This document shows, piece by piece, positions 1-9,353 of a stretch of DNA of 62,772 nucleotides; within the stretch, counting starts at the first letter, position 1, and each line of letters starts with the position of its first letter. This DNA is from Dyadobacter sp. LHD-138 (lineage in GTDB: Bacteria; Bacteroidota; Bacteroidia; Cytophagales; Spirosomataceae). Location: NCBI RefSeq assembly GCF_030929615.1, contig NZ_JAVFVU010000043.1, positions 1 through 62,772 of the forward strand, written 5' to 3'. The position numbers and the translations under genes are program-made. The notes under the pieces were generated by a model. That model saw only the letters and a program-made list of their open reading frames with translations. It had not been told where the DNA came from and ran no database searches.

Positions 1-103
1 TCTCAACTTTTAAGGGGGTCAACATGTGCCAGAATGGCAGGCGATTCCAGCGAATCAGGCTACTTTAACATTCCAAAACATTCCGGCTTTTAGGGGGTCA
101 ACA
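1..103. mobile_element. Terminal segment of a probable IS21-family insertion sequence
   Basis: Two near-identical copies of the motif TTTTAGGGGGTCAACATG lie at 7-26 and 87-105, about 80 bp apart, with two AACATTCC repeats between them (67-74 and 77-84). Read on the minus strand each copy begins TGTTGACCCCC. Multiple internal repeats at the tips and a TG...CA end are typical of IS21-type elements. The last CA falls at 102-103, exactly where the hydrolase frame is replaced by foreign codons. No transposase is visible because the rest of the element lies outside the window. The family assignment is inferred from end structure only. Confidence 0.5.
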
Positions 104-1103
104 TGCTCCGGAATATCCAGGATAAAATACCACCGAGCAAAATCGAAAGGCCACTGTTGTATCCAAATTTCTCACCAGGCTTGTTCTTCTCATCCAAGTT
201 TTTAGTCAGGACATACTGATACATATCTTTGCTCCGGTTCATCAAAACAGCATCGTTTTTCGGATCTGTATAAGGAATATCCTCTCTCCAATCTAATCCT
301 GCCGACATGGTCAAAGCATTGCGGAGCGTAGGCAGCGGTATTTTTACTTTTATAGAATCATTGTAGGTCGGGAAGAAAGCAGTCAATGGTGCATCAAGAT
401 TTTGGATTAAACCATCATCATGTGCAATGCCAATCAGGAGGGATGTCACACTTTTGGTGCAGGATTGTATACTATGAATTCTTTCCCGATCACCCAGATA
501 GAAGTATTCGTCCAGTAGCAACTTTCCATTCTGGGCAACAAGCAATGCATCCAGCCCATGAAAGTTGCCTTTTAAAATGCTTTCAAAAAGAGCATGCAAT
601 GGCTTCGAATTTGCAGTTTTCCTATGCATTGTGCCCACTTTCCAGCCATCACTGATCAAAGGCGGAGACTGATACGTCCATCTTTTTACTTGTTGATTCT
701 CCTGATCGATCCTTGCCGGCCGCTGCGAGGACCAATGATCTGTTTTCGTAAAACTCAGCGTTTCAGGCTTGCGGTCTGGCATATGGAGTATCCCTTTGAT
801 TACCGTCTTATTCTTTGAAAGACTGCCTTTAAATGTCGCACCCTGCCCCAGATCCAGCGTTATCTCTGAACTTTTTACACTTGCACTTGACAAACTTCCT
901 TCGGCCATTAACTCCGGAATTTCAAACCGGCCGCTCCAAGCGTCATTGAAAATATCGTGGCGTAGTTCAAAATCAAAAGCGCTTTTTTGATGTGGTACAG
1001 CCTCAAATTCAGTATGCCAGATCCCGACCACTTTTTGTTCATCAAAAGAGCAAGCCGCAACAGCTCCAAGCAGCGCCAGACTTACGAAGCATTTGTAAAT
1101 CAC
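90..1103 (-). pseudogene. Serine beta-lactamase-like hydrolase lipoprotein, 3' end cut off by the IS
   Basis: The N-terminus is a lipoprotein signal with a lipobox ending at Cys18, followed by about 130 residues of a beta-rich domain. A class C beta-lactamase/penicillin-binding-like hydrolase domain then starts near residue 165. The nucleophile motif SCTK (Ser214, Lys217) and the second motif YNSG (Tyr315, Asn316) are both present. The family normally continues another 100 or more residues to the third, KTG-like motif. Here the frame ends about 20 residues after YNSG, and the last codons come from the IS-like repeat at 87-105. The protein would lack its C-terminal half-fold and is most likely inactive. 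The true substrate (peptide, ester or beta-lactam) cannot be told. Confidence 0.75.
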
Positions 1104-1148
1104 TTTTAATATAATGAATTCAGTTTTGTGCTTTTTTTGATTTAATCT

Positions 1149-1337
1149 TTATTGTAAGTACAACGTCTTCTGACTGCCGTAGTCGAGGAAAATGGTATAA
1201 AAGCCATAGCCCATGCTGTGTGATTCCCGTGGGTCTGCTTTCGAAAGACCGGCAATGCTGACCAGCGGGTGGAGCGTTGATTGTTTATTGAATGCATTAT
1301 AATCATGGATGCTATCAAATCTCAGGACATTACCCAT
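1149..1337 (-). pseudogene. N-terminal fragment of an AraC-family transcriptional regulator
   Basis: The 62 codons read like the start of the cupin-type ligand domain of Bacteroidota AraC regulators: a 'RFDSIHDYN' opening, 'HPLVSIAGLSKADPR', then 'GFYTIFL'. Full-length members run about 290-300 residues and end in two helix-turn-helix motifs; neither is present here. Homology appears to stop right after GFYTIFL, and the last ten codons look unrelated. With the truncated hydrolase next to it, this suggests deletion or rearrangement. Recognition is from memory of the family and should be checked by search. Confidence 0.5.
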
Positions 1338-1500
1338 AGGTCTGTTATTTAAGATGTAATGAAAACTTAGAATAGAGCCTTCAAGTTAGATCATGGCCCT
1401 TGATGTGATCAGTAACTTTGGTATGTAATTCAGTAATCTGTATACGTGCAAATTCACAAAATACGCATTACTTGCAGAAGTATAACAATGTCTAAAAAAC

Positions 1501-3699
1501 ATGCAAATGATGAAAAATATAAAGCTAAGGATTCCATTTGTGGTTGCGCCCAACAGAATGCGTTCTATCCGATTGACTGCTCTTGCCGTAACGATCATTT
1601 CGATTCTCGCCATCTCATCATCCTGGATGATTCAAGGTTCGGAAGACAACGGCTGGGGCGTTTATAAGGGCGATGAAAAAAGTACAAGTTACTCCGCTTT
1701 TGATCAGATCACTTTATCGAATGTAAACAAACTGCAAAACGCCTGGACCTTCGAAATGAACGACGTGGCCCCAGGTGAACCACCCATTTCCAGCCAAAGT
1801 AACCCAATCATTGTAGATGGGATCATGTATGCAAACTCTGGCAAGCAATGGGTGTATGCCATCAACGCACAGACAGGAAAGCAGCTATGGGCATTCAATG
1901 CGTTAGAAGAGGGCGCACCCACTGCCGCCAGCAGGGGCGTGACCTATTGGGAGAGCGGGGAAGATAAAAGGATCATATATTCTGCGGGCAATTACCTGAT
2001 GGCTATCAATGCCAAGACAGGAAAACTTATTCCCACATTTGGTCAACAGGGAAAAGTTAATCTCAATGTTGGGGTCAGAGACGATCCTGCCAAAATATCG
2101 GTTACACTCACTACCCCAGGTAGTATTTTCAAAGACCTGATTATCATCGGGTCAAGATTACCTGATTTTTATGGTGCCGCCCCTGGATATATCAGGGCAT
2201 ATAATTGTAAGACCGGAAAATTAGCGTGGACATTTCATACCATCCCGCATCCTGGCGAGGTTGGTTATGATAGCTGGCCCAAAGAGGCTTATAAATATGC
2301 AGGCGGCGTGAACTGCTGGGCGGGTATGAGTATAGACAAGAAGCGGGGTATGGTTTTCCTTGCTTTGGGCTCGCCCACTTATGACTATTATGGGGCTGAC
2401 AGAGTTGGTGCCAATCTTTTCGGGAACTGCGTATTGGCCCTGGATGCTGCCACAGGAAAATATAAATGGCATTTTCAGACTGTACATCATGATATTTGGG
2501 ATTACGATTTGGCCAGCCCACCCAATTTGGTTACCATCAAAAAAGATGGAAAAGACCTGGATGCAGTAGCTCAGGTTACCAAACACGGTTTTATTTTTGT
2601 CCTTGACCGCGAGACGGGGCAATCACTTTTTCCTGTCGAAGAGCGGAAAGTACCTGCTTCCAATCTGCCGGGAGAAGTAGCCTATCCGACCCAGCCATTC
2701 CCAACAAAACCAAAAGCTTTCGTCAAACAGTTCATGACCGAGGAAGATTTAACAAATTACTCGCCGGCCGACCACGAGGCAATATTAGCCAAGTTCAGGT
2801 CGGTACGTTATGAAGGGCTGTTTACCCCACCTGATTTAAAAGGAACGATCTCCTTACCTGCTACCAGAGGTGGTGCCAATTGGGGAGGAGCTGCATTTGA
2901 CCCCGGTACAAACTACCTGTATGTAAGAGGTCACAACCTGCCCGAAATACAAACCATTGTAGACGCCAATAAACAGTTTGCGGTGCGAAACAACACGCTT
3001 TTTGAGGCAGGCAGGGTTACCTACATGAAACATTGTGCATCGTGCCACGGCCCTGAAAAGAAAGGAATTTCGCCTACTTTCCCTTCATTGGTTGGTTTAA
3101 AAGGCAGAAAAGCTGAAAAAGAAGTGCTCGGAAAAATTTATCAGGGCGGCGGTGCAATGCCAGGTTTTAAAGGCATTTTATCCACCAGTGAAGAAAGGGC
3201 CATTATGGCCTTCCTGTATGATATGAAAGACGCGAAAATAGACATCCCACAGGTAACAAAGAGTGGCGAAGAGCCGGTTAGGTATATGAATACCAGCGCG
3301 TATGCTACATGGAGTGATCCAAGCGGTAATCCGGCACTTAAAGGACCTTGGGCTACTTTAAGAGCCCTGAACCTGTCAACAGGCGAGTATGAATGGCAAA
3401 TTCCAATCGGTAATGACGAAAAGCTACAAGAAAAAGGCGGTCCGCCAACAGGGCTGCTGGCGCGTTCAGGCCCGATGGTAACAGCAGGCGGCTTGGTTTT
3501 TATTAGCGGCGCGGCAGATAAAAAGTTGTGGGCTTATGATAAAAAGACAGGCAAGATGGTTTGGGAAACCACGCTTCCGGCGGCAAACAATGCCAATGTA
3601 TGTTCATACATGGTAAAAGGAAAGCAATATGTGGCATTATCAGTGGGCGGCACCAAAGAAAAGCCATCCGGGTCGATCATGACGTTCGCATTGCCGTAA
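1501..3699 (+). CDS. PQQ-dependent quinohemoprotein dehydrogenase
   Basis: The product resembles pyrroloquinoline-quinone alcohol/glucose dehydrogenases that oxidise a sugar or alcohol in the periplasm and pass electrons to the respiratory chain. One hydrophobic segment (about residues 25-45) serves as signal or anchor. It is followed by an eight-bladed beta-propeller with repeated W-type blades such as YAINAQTGKQLWAF and LALDAATGKYKWHFQ. A c-type heme site, CASCH (Cys512, Cys515, His516), is inserted before the last blades, so the enzyme carries PQQ and heme c. At 732 residues it matches membrane glucose dehydrogenase-like members with an added cytochrome domain. Several in-frame ATGs lie near the start (1501, 1507, 1510, and one 20 codons in), so the exact start is uncertain. 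No PQQ synthesis genes are in the window. The substrate is unknown. Confidence 0.85.
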   Translation: MQMMKNIKLRIPFVVAPNRMRSIRLTALAVTIISILAISSSWMIQGSEDNGWGVYKGDEKSTSYSAFDQITLSNVNKLQNAWTFEMNDVAPGEPPISSQSNPIIVDGIMYANSGKQWVYAINAQTGKQLWAFNALEEGAPTAASRGVTYWESGEDKRIIYSAGNYLMAINAKTGKLIPTFGQQGKVNLNVGVRDDPAKISVTLTTPGSIFKDLIIIGSRLPDFYGAAPGYIRAYNCKTGKLAWTFHTIPHPGEVGYDSWPKEAYKYAGGVNCWAGMSIDKKRGMVFLALGSPTYDYYGADRVGANLFGNCVLALDAATGKYKWHFQTVHHDIWDYDLASPPNLVTIKKDGKDLDAVAQVTKHGFIFVLDRETGQSLFPVEERKVPASNLPGEVAYPTQPFPTKPKAFVKQFMTEEDLTNYSPADHEAILAKFRSVRYEGLFTPPDLKGTISLPATRGGANWGGAAFDPGTNYLYVRGHNLPEIQTIVDANKQFAVRNNTLFEAGRVTYMKHCASCHGPEKKGISPTFPSLVGLKGRKAEKEVLGKIYQGGGAMPGFKGILSTSEERAIMAFLYDMKDAKIDIPQVTKSGEEPVRYMNTSAYATWSDPSGNPALKGPWATLRALNLSTGEYEWQIPIGNDEKLQEKGGPPTGLLARSGPMVTAGGLVFISGAADKKLWAYDKKTGKMVWETTLPAANNANVCSYMVKGKQYVALSVGGTKEKPSGSIMTFALP

Positions 3700-3721
3700 A
3701 ATTTTATAAACAATACGCATC

Positions 3722-3904
3722 GTGGTGAAAATCACCCTGAGCATTAACAACAAAAAGTATCCGATAGAGACTGATCCCGAGATGCCACTGCTCTGGGCGA
3801 TTCGTGATATGGCCGGTTTAAAAGGTGCCAAGCATGGATATCGTTTCCGGACAATACCATCATCAGATTCATTAAAGTTTGGGATTGTCCAAGCAATTCA
3901 ATAA
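3722..3904 (+). pseudogene. Truncated [2Fe-2S] subunit of a xanthine-dehydrogenase/IorA-type oxidoreductase
   Basis: The first 39 residues match the N-terminus of small iron-sulfur subunits of molybdenum hydroxylases (isoquinoline 1-oxidoreductase alpha type): a 'LSINNKKYPIE' strand, then 'MPLLWAIRDMAGLKG'. The next segment in the family carries the CGxxxCGxC cluster ligands; here it is replaced by about 20 unrelated residues and a stop, so no cysteine remains. The frame starts with GTG 22 bp after the PQQ dehydrogenase stop. The large molybdopterin subunit is absent. This is a deletion remnant with no expected function. Confidence 0.7.
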
Positions 3905-3977
3905 TTTTCATAAAAAATGCGTATTAAATCTTGAAATCTACATATTGCAACTAACCACGTCATTTAGACGCATCAAG

Positions 3978-4838
3978 ATGAGACGACTCCTTTATTTTAT
4001 GGTATTTAGTTTACTCGTTGCTTCATGTAATCAGGTAGAAAAGCCTAATGAGCAGGTAGAAAAACCGATTAATTATGGGTCAAATCATGGGAAGTATGTA
4101 ATAATACACGACACGAAAATCTATTACGAGGAGTATGGGCAAGGGGTCCCTTTGCTACTCTTGCATCAGGGGCTGGGCTCAATAGAAAACCTGGCTGGCA
4201 TAATACCCGAACTTTCCAAACATTTCAGGGTTATAGCGCCTGATGCCCCAGGACACGGCCGCTCCGGTCACGCTGACAGTTTAAGTGGAGAATTGATGGC
4301 CGAATATTGCTCGCAACTGATTGACCAATTAAAGCTGGACAGTGCTTATGTGATGGGCTGGAGCACCGGCGGGAACACTGCGCTGCTGCTTGCAGCCAAT
4401 AGGCCCGACAAAATAAAGAAAGTGGTGAGCGGTGCTTCGAATTCAAAAGCCAGTGGACTAACTCAGGAAGCACGCGATATGTTAAAGGAGTATACCGTTG
4501 AAGCTGTAAAAGAGGATAAGGATTGGTTAGAACATTATCAGCGAATGAATCCCGAACCCGAAAAATGGATGAAGTTTTGGGAGGACAATCAAAAGGCGTG
4601 GGAAAGAGAGATCAAGATCCCAGATGATAAAATTACCAGCATTAAAGTACCCGTGTTATTGATCCGTGGTGACAAGGATATGATCAAACTGGATCATACT
4701 ATATCGATTTTTGAAGCGCTCCAATACGGACAACTATGTGTTTATCCTAACGTGGGGCACGAAATGCCAGACGAAAAAGGAGAAATGCTATGCCGGATAG
4801 CAATCGACTTTCTGAATGAAAAAAGCGCTCTCAAATAA
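3978..4838 (+). CDS. Alpha/beta-hydrolase lipoprotein
   Basis: This is a 286-residue alpha/beta-hydrolase. The chosen ATG gives a clear lipoprotein signal (MRRLLYFMVFSLLVASC, Cys17); the open frame extends 33 codons upstream but without a signal. The oxyanion region LLHQG sits near residue 61, the nucleophile elbow GWSTGG has Ser129, the acid is Asp232 or Asp234 in RGDKD, and the catalytic His is His261 in VGHEMP. These fit a complete triad for an esterase, lactonase or dehalogenase-like enzyme. The protein is probably anchored at the cell envelope. It follows the broken iron-sulfur gene by about 70 bp and may have been brought next to the PQQ gene by deletion. The substrate is not predictable. 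Confidence 0.85.
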   Translation: MRRLLYFMVFSLLVASCNQVEKPNEQVEKPINYGSNHGKYVIIHDTKIYYEEYGQGVPLLLLHQGLGSIENLAGIIPELSKHFRVIAPDAPGHGRSGHADSLSGELMAEYCSQLIDQLKLDSAYVMGWSTGGNTALLLAANRPDKIKKVVSGASNSKASGLTQEARDMLKEYTVEAVKEDKDWLEHYQRMNPEPEKWMKFWEDNQKAWEREIKIPDDKITSIKVPVLLIRGDKDMIKLDHTISIFEALQYGQLCVYPNVGHEMPDEKGEMLCRIAIDFLNEKSALK

Positions 4839-5044
4839 CACCCATTTAAACAGTGGTGGCTGTTGCAGAAGTGCCTGTGAGTGTACTGGGAGACGGGACT
4901 TTTGTTAATTTCACTTTTGAGAAGGGCGCAGTAAAATGTTCATCCTTGGTGGATTATTCGAGAATTACGCCCCGCTCACTTCATTCACTGCCCGGTAGTA
5001 TCGGTGGTTAAAGCCTTTTAAGCAACAACTCTTTTGGTAGTCCA
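4839..5044. other. Gap with a possible 3' coding remnant, between converging genes
   Basis: A plus-strand stretch at about 4857-5009 reads through some 50 codons to a TAA but has no convincing start and no recognised family. It may be the tail of a gene lost by deletion. No hairpin terminator with a T-tract was seen between the two converging genes. Confidence 0.25.
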
Positions 5045-6184
5045 CTATTTGCCAGAAATAAGTCCTGCTATTTTATGATCTATGGACTCCCTGCCAGTTG
5101 CAATTCCAAGCTGGCGACTAACCAATTTGCCTTGGGGATCAAAGAGAAGGGAAACTGGGATTGCGCTCAGATCGTACTTTTTATCAAACTTTGTAAATGA
5201 GCTATCGCGCCTTAAAAGCATCTGGGGCCAGGGCATTTTCTCCCGCTTTAGAGCACTTATCCATGCCTTTTCATTTTGATCAATCGAAATACTCACGACA
5301 TTTAAATTTTTGCGTTGAGCATGAAATATTTTAGTGATTTGCGGTATTTCTTGTCTGCATGGCCCACACCAGCTAGCCCAAAATACGATTAGATTATATC
5401 GCATACTGTCAATTTTTAGCTTGGATGGCAGAAAAGTTGAATCGAAAACTGCGATATCTTGAGGTATGTTATTCCCGTTCTGATTTTGATAATCAGAATA
5501 TTCCACTAATCGCTTGTAATTTGGGGTACTGTAAACCGATTCATCAAATAGCAATAGCAATTCCTGTATCTCTGTATCTTTCATCTTACTCTTATTGCAA
5601 TTAATCTGTCGTAGAAGGTGTTGAGATGTTGAAAATTGTTTGATAATGCGTGCATTATAGTCGTTTGACTTTTTTGTGTTGCCTGCTAATGGGGTAAAGG
5701 CCCAGTGCTTATAAGCTGCTTCCGTTTGTTTATTTATATTCAAAAAAGTAAAGGTGATTATTTCCTTTTTTTTGACCTTGGAGGAAGTATCAATGACAAA
5801 GTTCATTACACCTCTATCTACGTAGAACTGGCTCATATATGTTTTCTCCTTGAAAGGGTTCTTATATCCTAGCAGCCAAAATGAGTAATTTTGATCACCG
5901 GTTGCATACAGCATGCTGGCCTCGAATGGTGTAAAATTCTGGTCAGTTTTGATTCGGAATTGAAACTTCCCGTTTTTCACTATTGCTGAATCCAAGAACA
6001 TTTTAGTCGCCTGTTCTCCCAAATAGACTTTTTTCCCCTCCAGGAACTGATTTGACTTTAGATCGACATTAATGACGTATTCGTCTCGTTCACCGCAACT
6101 TGACAAAGCGAGAAATATCCACATCCAGTTTGCAGGGAAAATGGAATACTTAATGCCTCGTGCATAAATAAAATTTAGGTTCAT
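5045..6184 (-). CDS. TlpA-like thiol-disulfide oxidoreductase lipoprotein with N-terminal DUF4369-like domain
   Basis: A 379-residue envelope thioredoxin-family protein. A lipobox (LSSC) puts the acylated cysteine at Cys30, so the working start may be Met21 rather than the first ATG. The first half (about 35-150) resembles the beta-rich DUF4369 domain common in Bacteroidota. The C-terminal 130 residues form an AhpC/TSA-Redoxin fold with WCGPC (Cys273, Cys276) and a cis-proline in 'SAIPVSLLFD'. It likely reduces or rearranges disulfides, or helps cytochrome maturation. It stands alone, with decayed DNA on its upstream side. Confidence 0.85.
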   Translation of the reverse strand: MNLNFIYARGIKYSIFPANWMWIFLALSSCGERDEYVINVDLKSNQFLEGKKVYLGEQATKMFLDSAIVKNGKFQFRIKTDQNFTPFEASMLYATGDQNYSFWLLGYKNPFKEKTYMSQFYVDRGVMNFVIDTSSKVKKKEIITFTFLNINKQTEAAYKHWAFTPLAGNTKKSNDYNARIIKQFSTSQHLLRQINCNKSKMKDTEIQELLLLFDESVYSTPNYKRLVEYSDYQNQNGNNIPQDIAVFDSTFLPSKLKIDSMRYNLIVFWASWCGPCRQEIPQITKIFHAQRKNLNVVSISIDQNEKAWISALKREKMPWPQMLLRRDSSFTKFDKKYDLSAIPVSLLFDPQGKLVSRQLGIATGRESIDHKIAGLISGK

Positions 6185-7252
6185 GACGAGAAAAGTTAGT
6201 TATTCGGTAATATATAAATTGTTTATATATAAAACAAAAATAACAAACTCCTTCGTGTTTTAGGAAATGGTGGTTTTTCTGACTTTTTTCATCACTGTTA
6301 ATATAGCTTTTAAAAGCATGGGATGGGTTACGTCAATGTTGTCGGCCTGGCTACTTCGGATCTTACAGCCATTGGGCGAAAAGTGAACAACAAAAAAGTT
6401 GACTTTGCTTATCTGACAATGCAGCATGTTATGGCAGAATCCCACATTTTTATCCCGGTTCGGCAGACCCAAAGGGTCTGCCAGCCAGGATTCGGAAATT
6501 GTCAATGCACAACAAAATTCTGAATCTGTTCTTTACTCCCTTTTCGTACGGAGATCAGATACATACCCACGGGCAGCCGGCTCACGTCCAGATCCATTTT
6601 TCCTTCCGCTCTCTGAAGTAATTTTGCGTTCACTTTTCGCCCAAGCAGATCGTACACGGAGAATGGAATGCATTGTCTGTTGTCCACAATATGTCAAACA
6701 GACCTAGCCTCAGGATTCGGTTTGACTGGGCACATTCCTTTGACGTCCGTTCAAAAACCACATCATAGATTGTGGATGAAAGCGTTTTCTAAAAACGAGA
6801 AGCAATCCCCCAAAAAAGGTCTGGATCTTCTGGAAGCGTAAATAGAATTGCAGTCTTTTATATAGATATTCCGATGACCGTACAAATGATTTAATAATTC
6901 CGAAAAACGATCATGCATAAACTAAATACAGCAAAATTGCACAACATTCATTTGTTGAGTTTCTGTGAGGTAAAGACGGCGGTCTGAGCGATTATTTTGG
7001 TCGCTATGTCTTTCAGGGTACTGAGGGCACTTCTTTCGGAGTCAAATTGTCCAGGGTTTGGGTTTCAGTGAGGTGGCTGCGGGTAGGATGGAAAGGCAAA
7101 ATACCTTTAGTAAAGATTCACGATGTGGAAGATACCTGCACTAGCTTTCGATTTTGTCGCATTAAGGTTACTAGAATAGTTATAATATTTAGTTGAATTA
7201 TTATTTTATTGACCCTTGTTATTTAAATAAGATGTTGATATGTTTGTACATA
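6185..7252. other. Long gene-poor stretch with decayed sequence
   Basis: Besides the sorting-domain remnant at 6502-6735, no frame here has a recognisable product. Short open frames at 6260-6505 (minus) and 6323-6707 (plus) overlap that remnant and have no family features. The stretch looks like a graveyard between the thioredoxin-like gene and the sigma factor operon. Confidence 0.5.
6502..6735 (-). pseudogene. Remnant of a T9SS type A C-terminal sorting domain
   Basis: The minus strand encodes the tell-tale end of a type IX secretion cargo: 'SVYDLLGRKV', then 'LDVSRLPVGMYLISVRKG' and a final 'QNFVVH' before the stop. Just upstream in the same frame a 'VKPNPEARSV' segment matches the usual PNP entry motif of the domain, but a TGA lies between the two parts (about 6690). 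No cargo body is present. It is what remains of a secreted protein gene after deletion and a nonsense change. Confidence 0.65.
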
Positions 7253-7282
7253 TTTGAGCATGTACTAGTCCTTTGATATTTG
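7253..7282 (+). promoter_or_regulatory. Candidate Bacteroidota-type promoter for the sigma/FecR/SusCD block
   Basis: TTTG at 7253-7256 and GATATTTG at 7275-7282 are 18 bp apart. This is close to the Bacteroidota housekeeping consensus TTTG ... TAnnTTTG, with one mismatch. It lies about 200 bp before the sigma factor start. The call is by eye only. Confidence 0.3.
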
Positions 7283-7480
7283 TGCGTGACCCCATTGACA
7301 GTCAATAACGAAAAGATTTTCGGGGCTTTGTAGTCAGGAGAAAAGCACTTGCTGAGAGCTCAGAAAGGGCAACTATATTTTTTGAAAAAGGATCAACATG
7401 CATAGTAGTGAAATCGCTATTGGATGCGGGCTTGATTGTCATTACGGCCAAATCGAACTACTATCTTTTTATTTGCGTCA

Positions 7481-8083
7481 ATGGATGACTCTAAAGTAAG
7501 CCAGGAAAGTGAAGAATTTTTGCTATGGCAACGTTTCAAAATCGGGGACAAAGAGGCCTTCTCGCGGATTTACACTAAATACGCAGGAATTCTCTACAAC
7601 TACGGTTATCACATGTTACCTGATACCTATCTGGTTCAAGACGCTATTCAGGACCTGTTTACCGATCTCTGGCGTATGAGGCAAAATCTTGCTCATACGA
7701 CTTCAATCAAATATTACCTTTTTAGATCGCTTCGCCGCAAAATTCATCGCCTGTCAGCGGGCGAACGCCTTTTTGACTCCTTTCAGGAAGATGATCAGGA
7801 CGTTGGGATTCCTTTCGTTCTCTCCGATGAGGCCCTCCGAATTGAGCGTGAGACGACAGATGAACAGATCCTGGCACTGCAAAAAGCATTACTGAAACTT
7901 CCTTCACGGCAACTTGAAGCAATCCGCCTACGTTTTTTTGATGGGTTCGAACTTGACCAGGTTGCTGATATTATGCAAATGAATGAACAATCTGCCAGGA
8001 ACCTCATCCAACGTTCTCTCCGCAAATTGAGGCTGTCATTTGATTTACTTGTTATGATATACCTTTTCCGATATTTTTTTTAA
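7481..8083 (+). CDS. ECF RNA polymerase sigma factor (SusC/FecR-associated type)
   Basis: A 200-residue sigma-70 family ECF factor. Region 2 spans about residues 10-85 ('DKEAFSRIYTKYAG', 'DAIQDLFTDLWRMR') and region 4 about 120-180 ('LPSRQLEAIRLRFFDG', then the helix-turn-helix 'VADIMQMNEQSARNLIQR'). The ATG at 7481 is preferred; a TTG 15 codons upstream extends the frame without added homology. It precedes a FecR-type anti-sigma gene and a SusC gene with an STN domain. That is the classic trans-envelope signalling arrangement in which the receptor senses its ligand and releases the sigma factor to switch on the locus. Confidence 0.92.
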   Translation: MDDSKVSQESEEFLLWQRFKIGDKEAFSRIYTKYAGILYNYGYHMLPDTYLVQDAIQDLFTDLWRMRQNLAHTTSIKYYLFRSLRRKIHRLSAGERLFDSFQEDDQDVGIPFVLSDEALRIERETTDEQILALQKALLKLPSRQLEAIRLRFFDGFELDQVADIMQMNEQSARNLIQRSLRKLRLSFDLLVMIYLFRYFF

Positions 8084-8170
8084 AAATAACACGATCAAAG
8101 TGAGTTAAAAACAGAATTGATCGCTTTGGTACTTCCAAAGAGGTCAATTTATTGCCTTAATCCAGTACTC

Positions 8171-9271
8171 ATGAATTATTCGAAATTTACTACCCAAGAC
8201 TTTTTGATGGACCCTTCTTTTGTGCAATGGGCAAGAGAAGGTAAAAATGATGCGTTTTGGAAGACATTTATAGCCAACAATCCTTTCAAAAGTGAAGAAA
8301 TAGAGCAAGCCAAACTGTTTGTCAATGCTGTGAAATCGTTTCCGTTATTTGAATTGGATGCTGAAAGTCAGGAGTCGCTGTGGGAGCGGGTCGAGCAAAA
8401 AATCGAGGAGGAAACACCTGTAGTTACGATGCCATTACTAGGCAGAACATGGTGGGTGGCGGCTTGTGTACTGATGATAGCTTCCTGGCTGGGCTGGCAA
8501 ACATTTAAGAAAGACAATTCAAACAGTGTGACTTATGAAAACCTAATTACAGCGACGGACACAAAAAAAAGTGACTTAGTCGAATTTGTTAACAACACGG
8601 ACAAAGTTTTGCCGGTGAATTTGCCTGACGGTAGCTCTGTATCCTTAAAAAAAAGAAGCCGTTTGGCATACTTTAAGAATCGTTTTGGGACAACTAAGCG
8701 GGAGGTATATATGTCCGGTGAGGCATTTTTCGAAATAACCAAGAATCCGGCAAAACCATTTTTTGTTTATGCTAATGAATTAATTACCAAAGTGTTGGGT
8801 ACCAGTTTTATTATTAAAGCATACCCAAACGATAAGCAGGTAAACGTATCCGTGAAAACAGGCAAGGTTTCTGTATTTACACAGTTTGAAGCCAAACGGT
8901 CTTTGAAATTGAATTCCAATGAATTGGATGGCGTGGTGCTTACGCCCAATCAGCAGATCACGCTTGACAGACAGGAATTAAGGCTATCGCGTACGTTGAT
9001 TCACCTGCCGGAAGTGCTTTCAGCGGCTGATACGGAAATTCAGTCTTTCGAATTTGATGACGTACCCGTTGCCGAGATTTTTGCGAAAATAGAAAAAGCC
9101 TATGGAGTCGAAATTGTTTACGATGAAGAATTACTGTCTGCATGCAAAATGACCGCCTCACTGGATAATGTGCCGCTTTACGAGAAGATTGAAATGATTT
9201 GTAAAGGATTGGGTGCCACTTATGAGATGATCGATGCCAAGATCGTAATTGAATCAAATGGCTGCAGTTGA
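8171..9271 (+). CDS. FecR-family anti-sigma factor
   Basis: A 366-residue inner-membrane regulator. The cytoplasmic N-terminal part (about 1-95) should bind the sigma factor encoded just upstream. One membrane helix lies at about 98-116 (VAACVLMIASWLGW). The periplasmic part has the FecR domain ('NLPDGSSVSLKKRSRLAYF', then 'VYMSGEAFFEITK') and a DUF4974-like C-terminal domain ('FDDVPVAEIFAKIEKAYGV'), which is expected to contact the receptor's STN domain. The ATG at 8171 gives the usual N-terminus; the frame is open 18 codons further upstream. Two hairpins follow before the SusC gene. Confidence 0.92.
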   Translation: MNYSKFTTQDFLMDPSFVQWAREGKNDAFWKTFIANNPFKSEEIEQAKLFVNAVKSFPLFELDAESQESLWERVEQKIEEETPVVTMPLLGRTWWVAACVLMIASWLGWQTFKKDNSNSVTYENLITATDTKKSDLVEFVNNTDKVLPVNLPDGSSVSLKKRSRLAYFKNRFGTTKREVYMSGEAFFEITKNPAKPFFVYANELITKVLGTSFIIKAYPNDKQVNVSVKTGKVSVFTQFEAKRSLKLNSNELDGVVLTPNQQITLDRQELRLSRTLIHLPEVLSAADTEIQSFEFDDVPVAEIFAKIEKAYGVEIVYDEELLSACKMTASLDNVPLYEKIEMICKGLGATYEMIDAKIVIESNGCS

Positions 9272-9316
9272 AGCAACTTTAATCCGCTTATGATGCCAGA
9301 AAACTAAAAGAAAAAA

Positions 9317-9344
9317 GGTCAGTTGTGCGTCAACACGACTGACC
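9317..9344 (+). other. Stem-loop in the anti-sigma/SusC spacer
   Basis: GGTCAGT...ACTGACC is an inverted repeat with a partly paired interior (TTGTG/CACG), directly before a second, terminator-like hairpin. It could be part of an attenuator or an mRNA-stability element for the downstream receptor gene. Confidence 0.5.
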
Positions 9345-9353
9345 CTGAGTTGC

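Noticed and set aside
6260..6707. Several short frames on both strands (61-93 codons)
   Set aside because: They overlap the sorting-domain relic or random sequence. Only the minus-strand relic has a family signature.
7285..7300. GACCCCATTGAC near the sigma gene as another IS end
   Set aside because: It shares only a few bases (GGGGTCA on the other strand) with the repeats at 7-26 and 87-105, and lacks a second copy.
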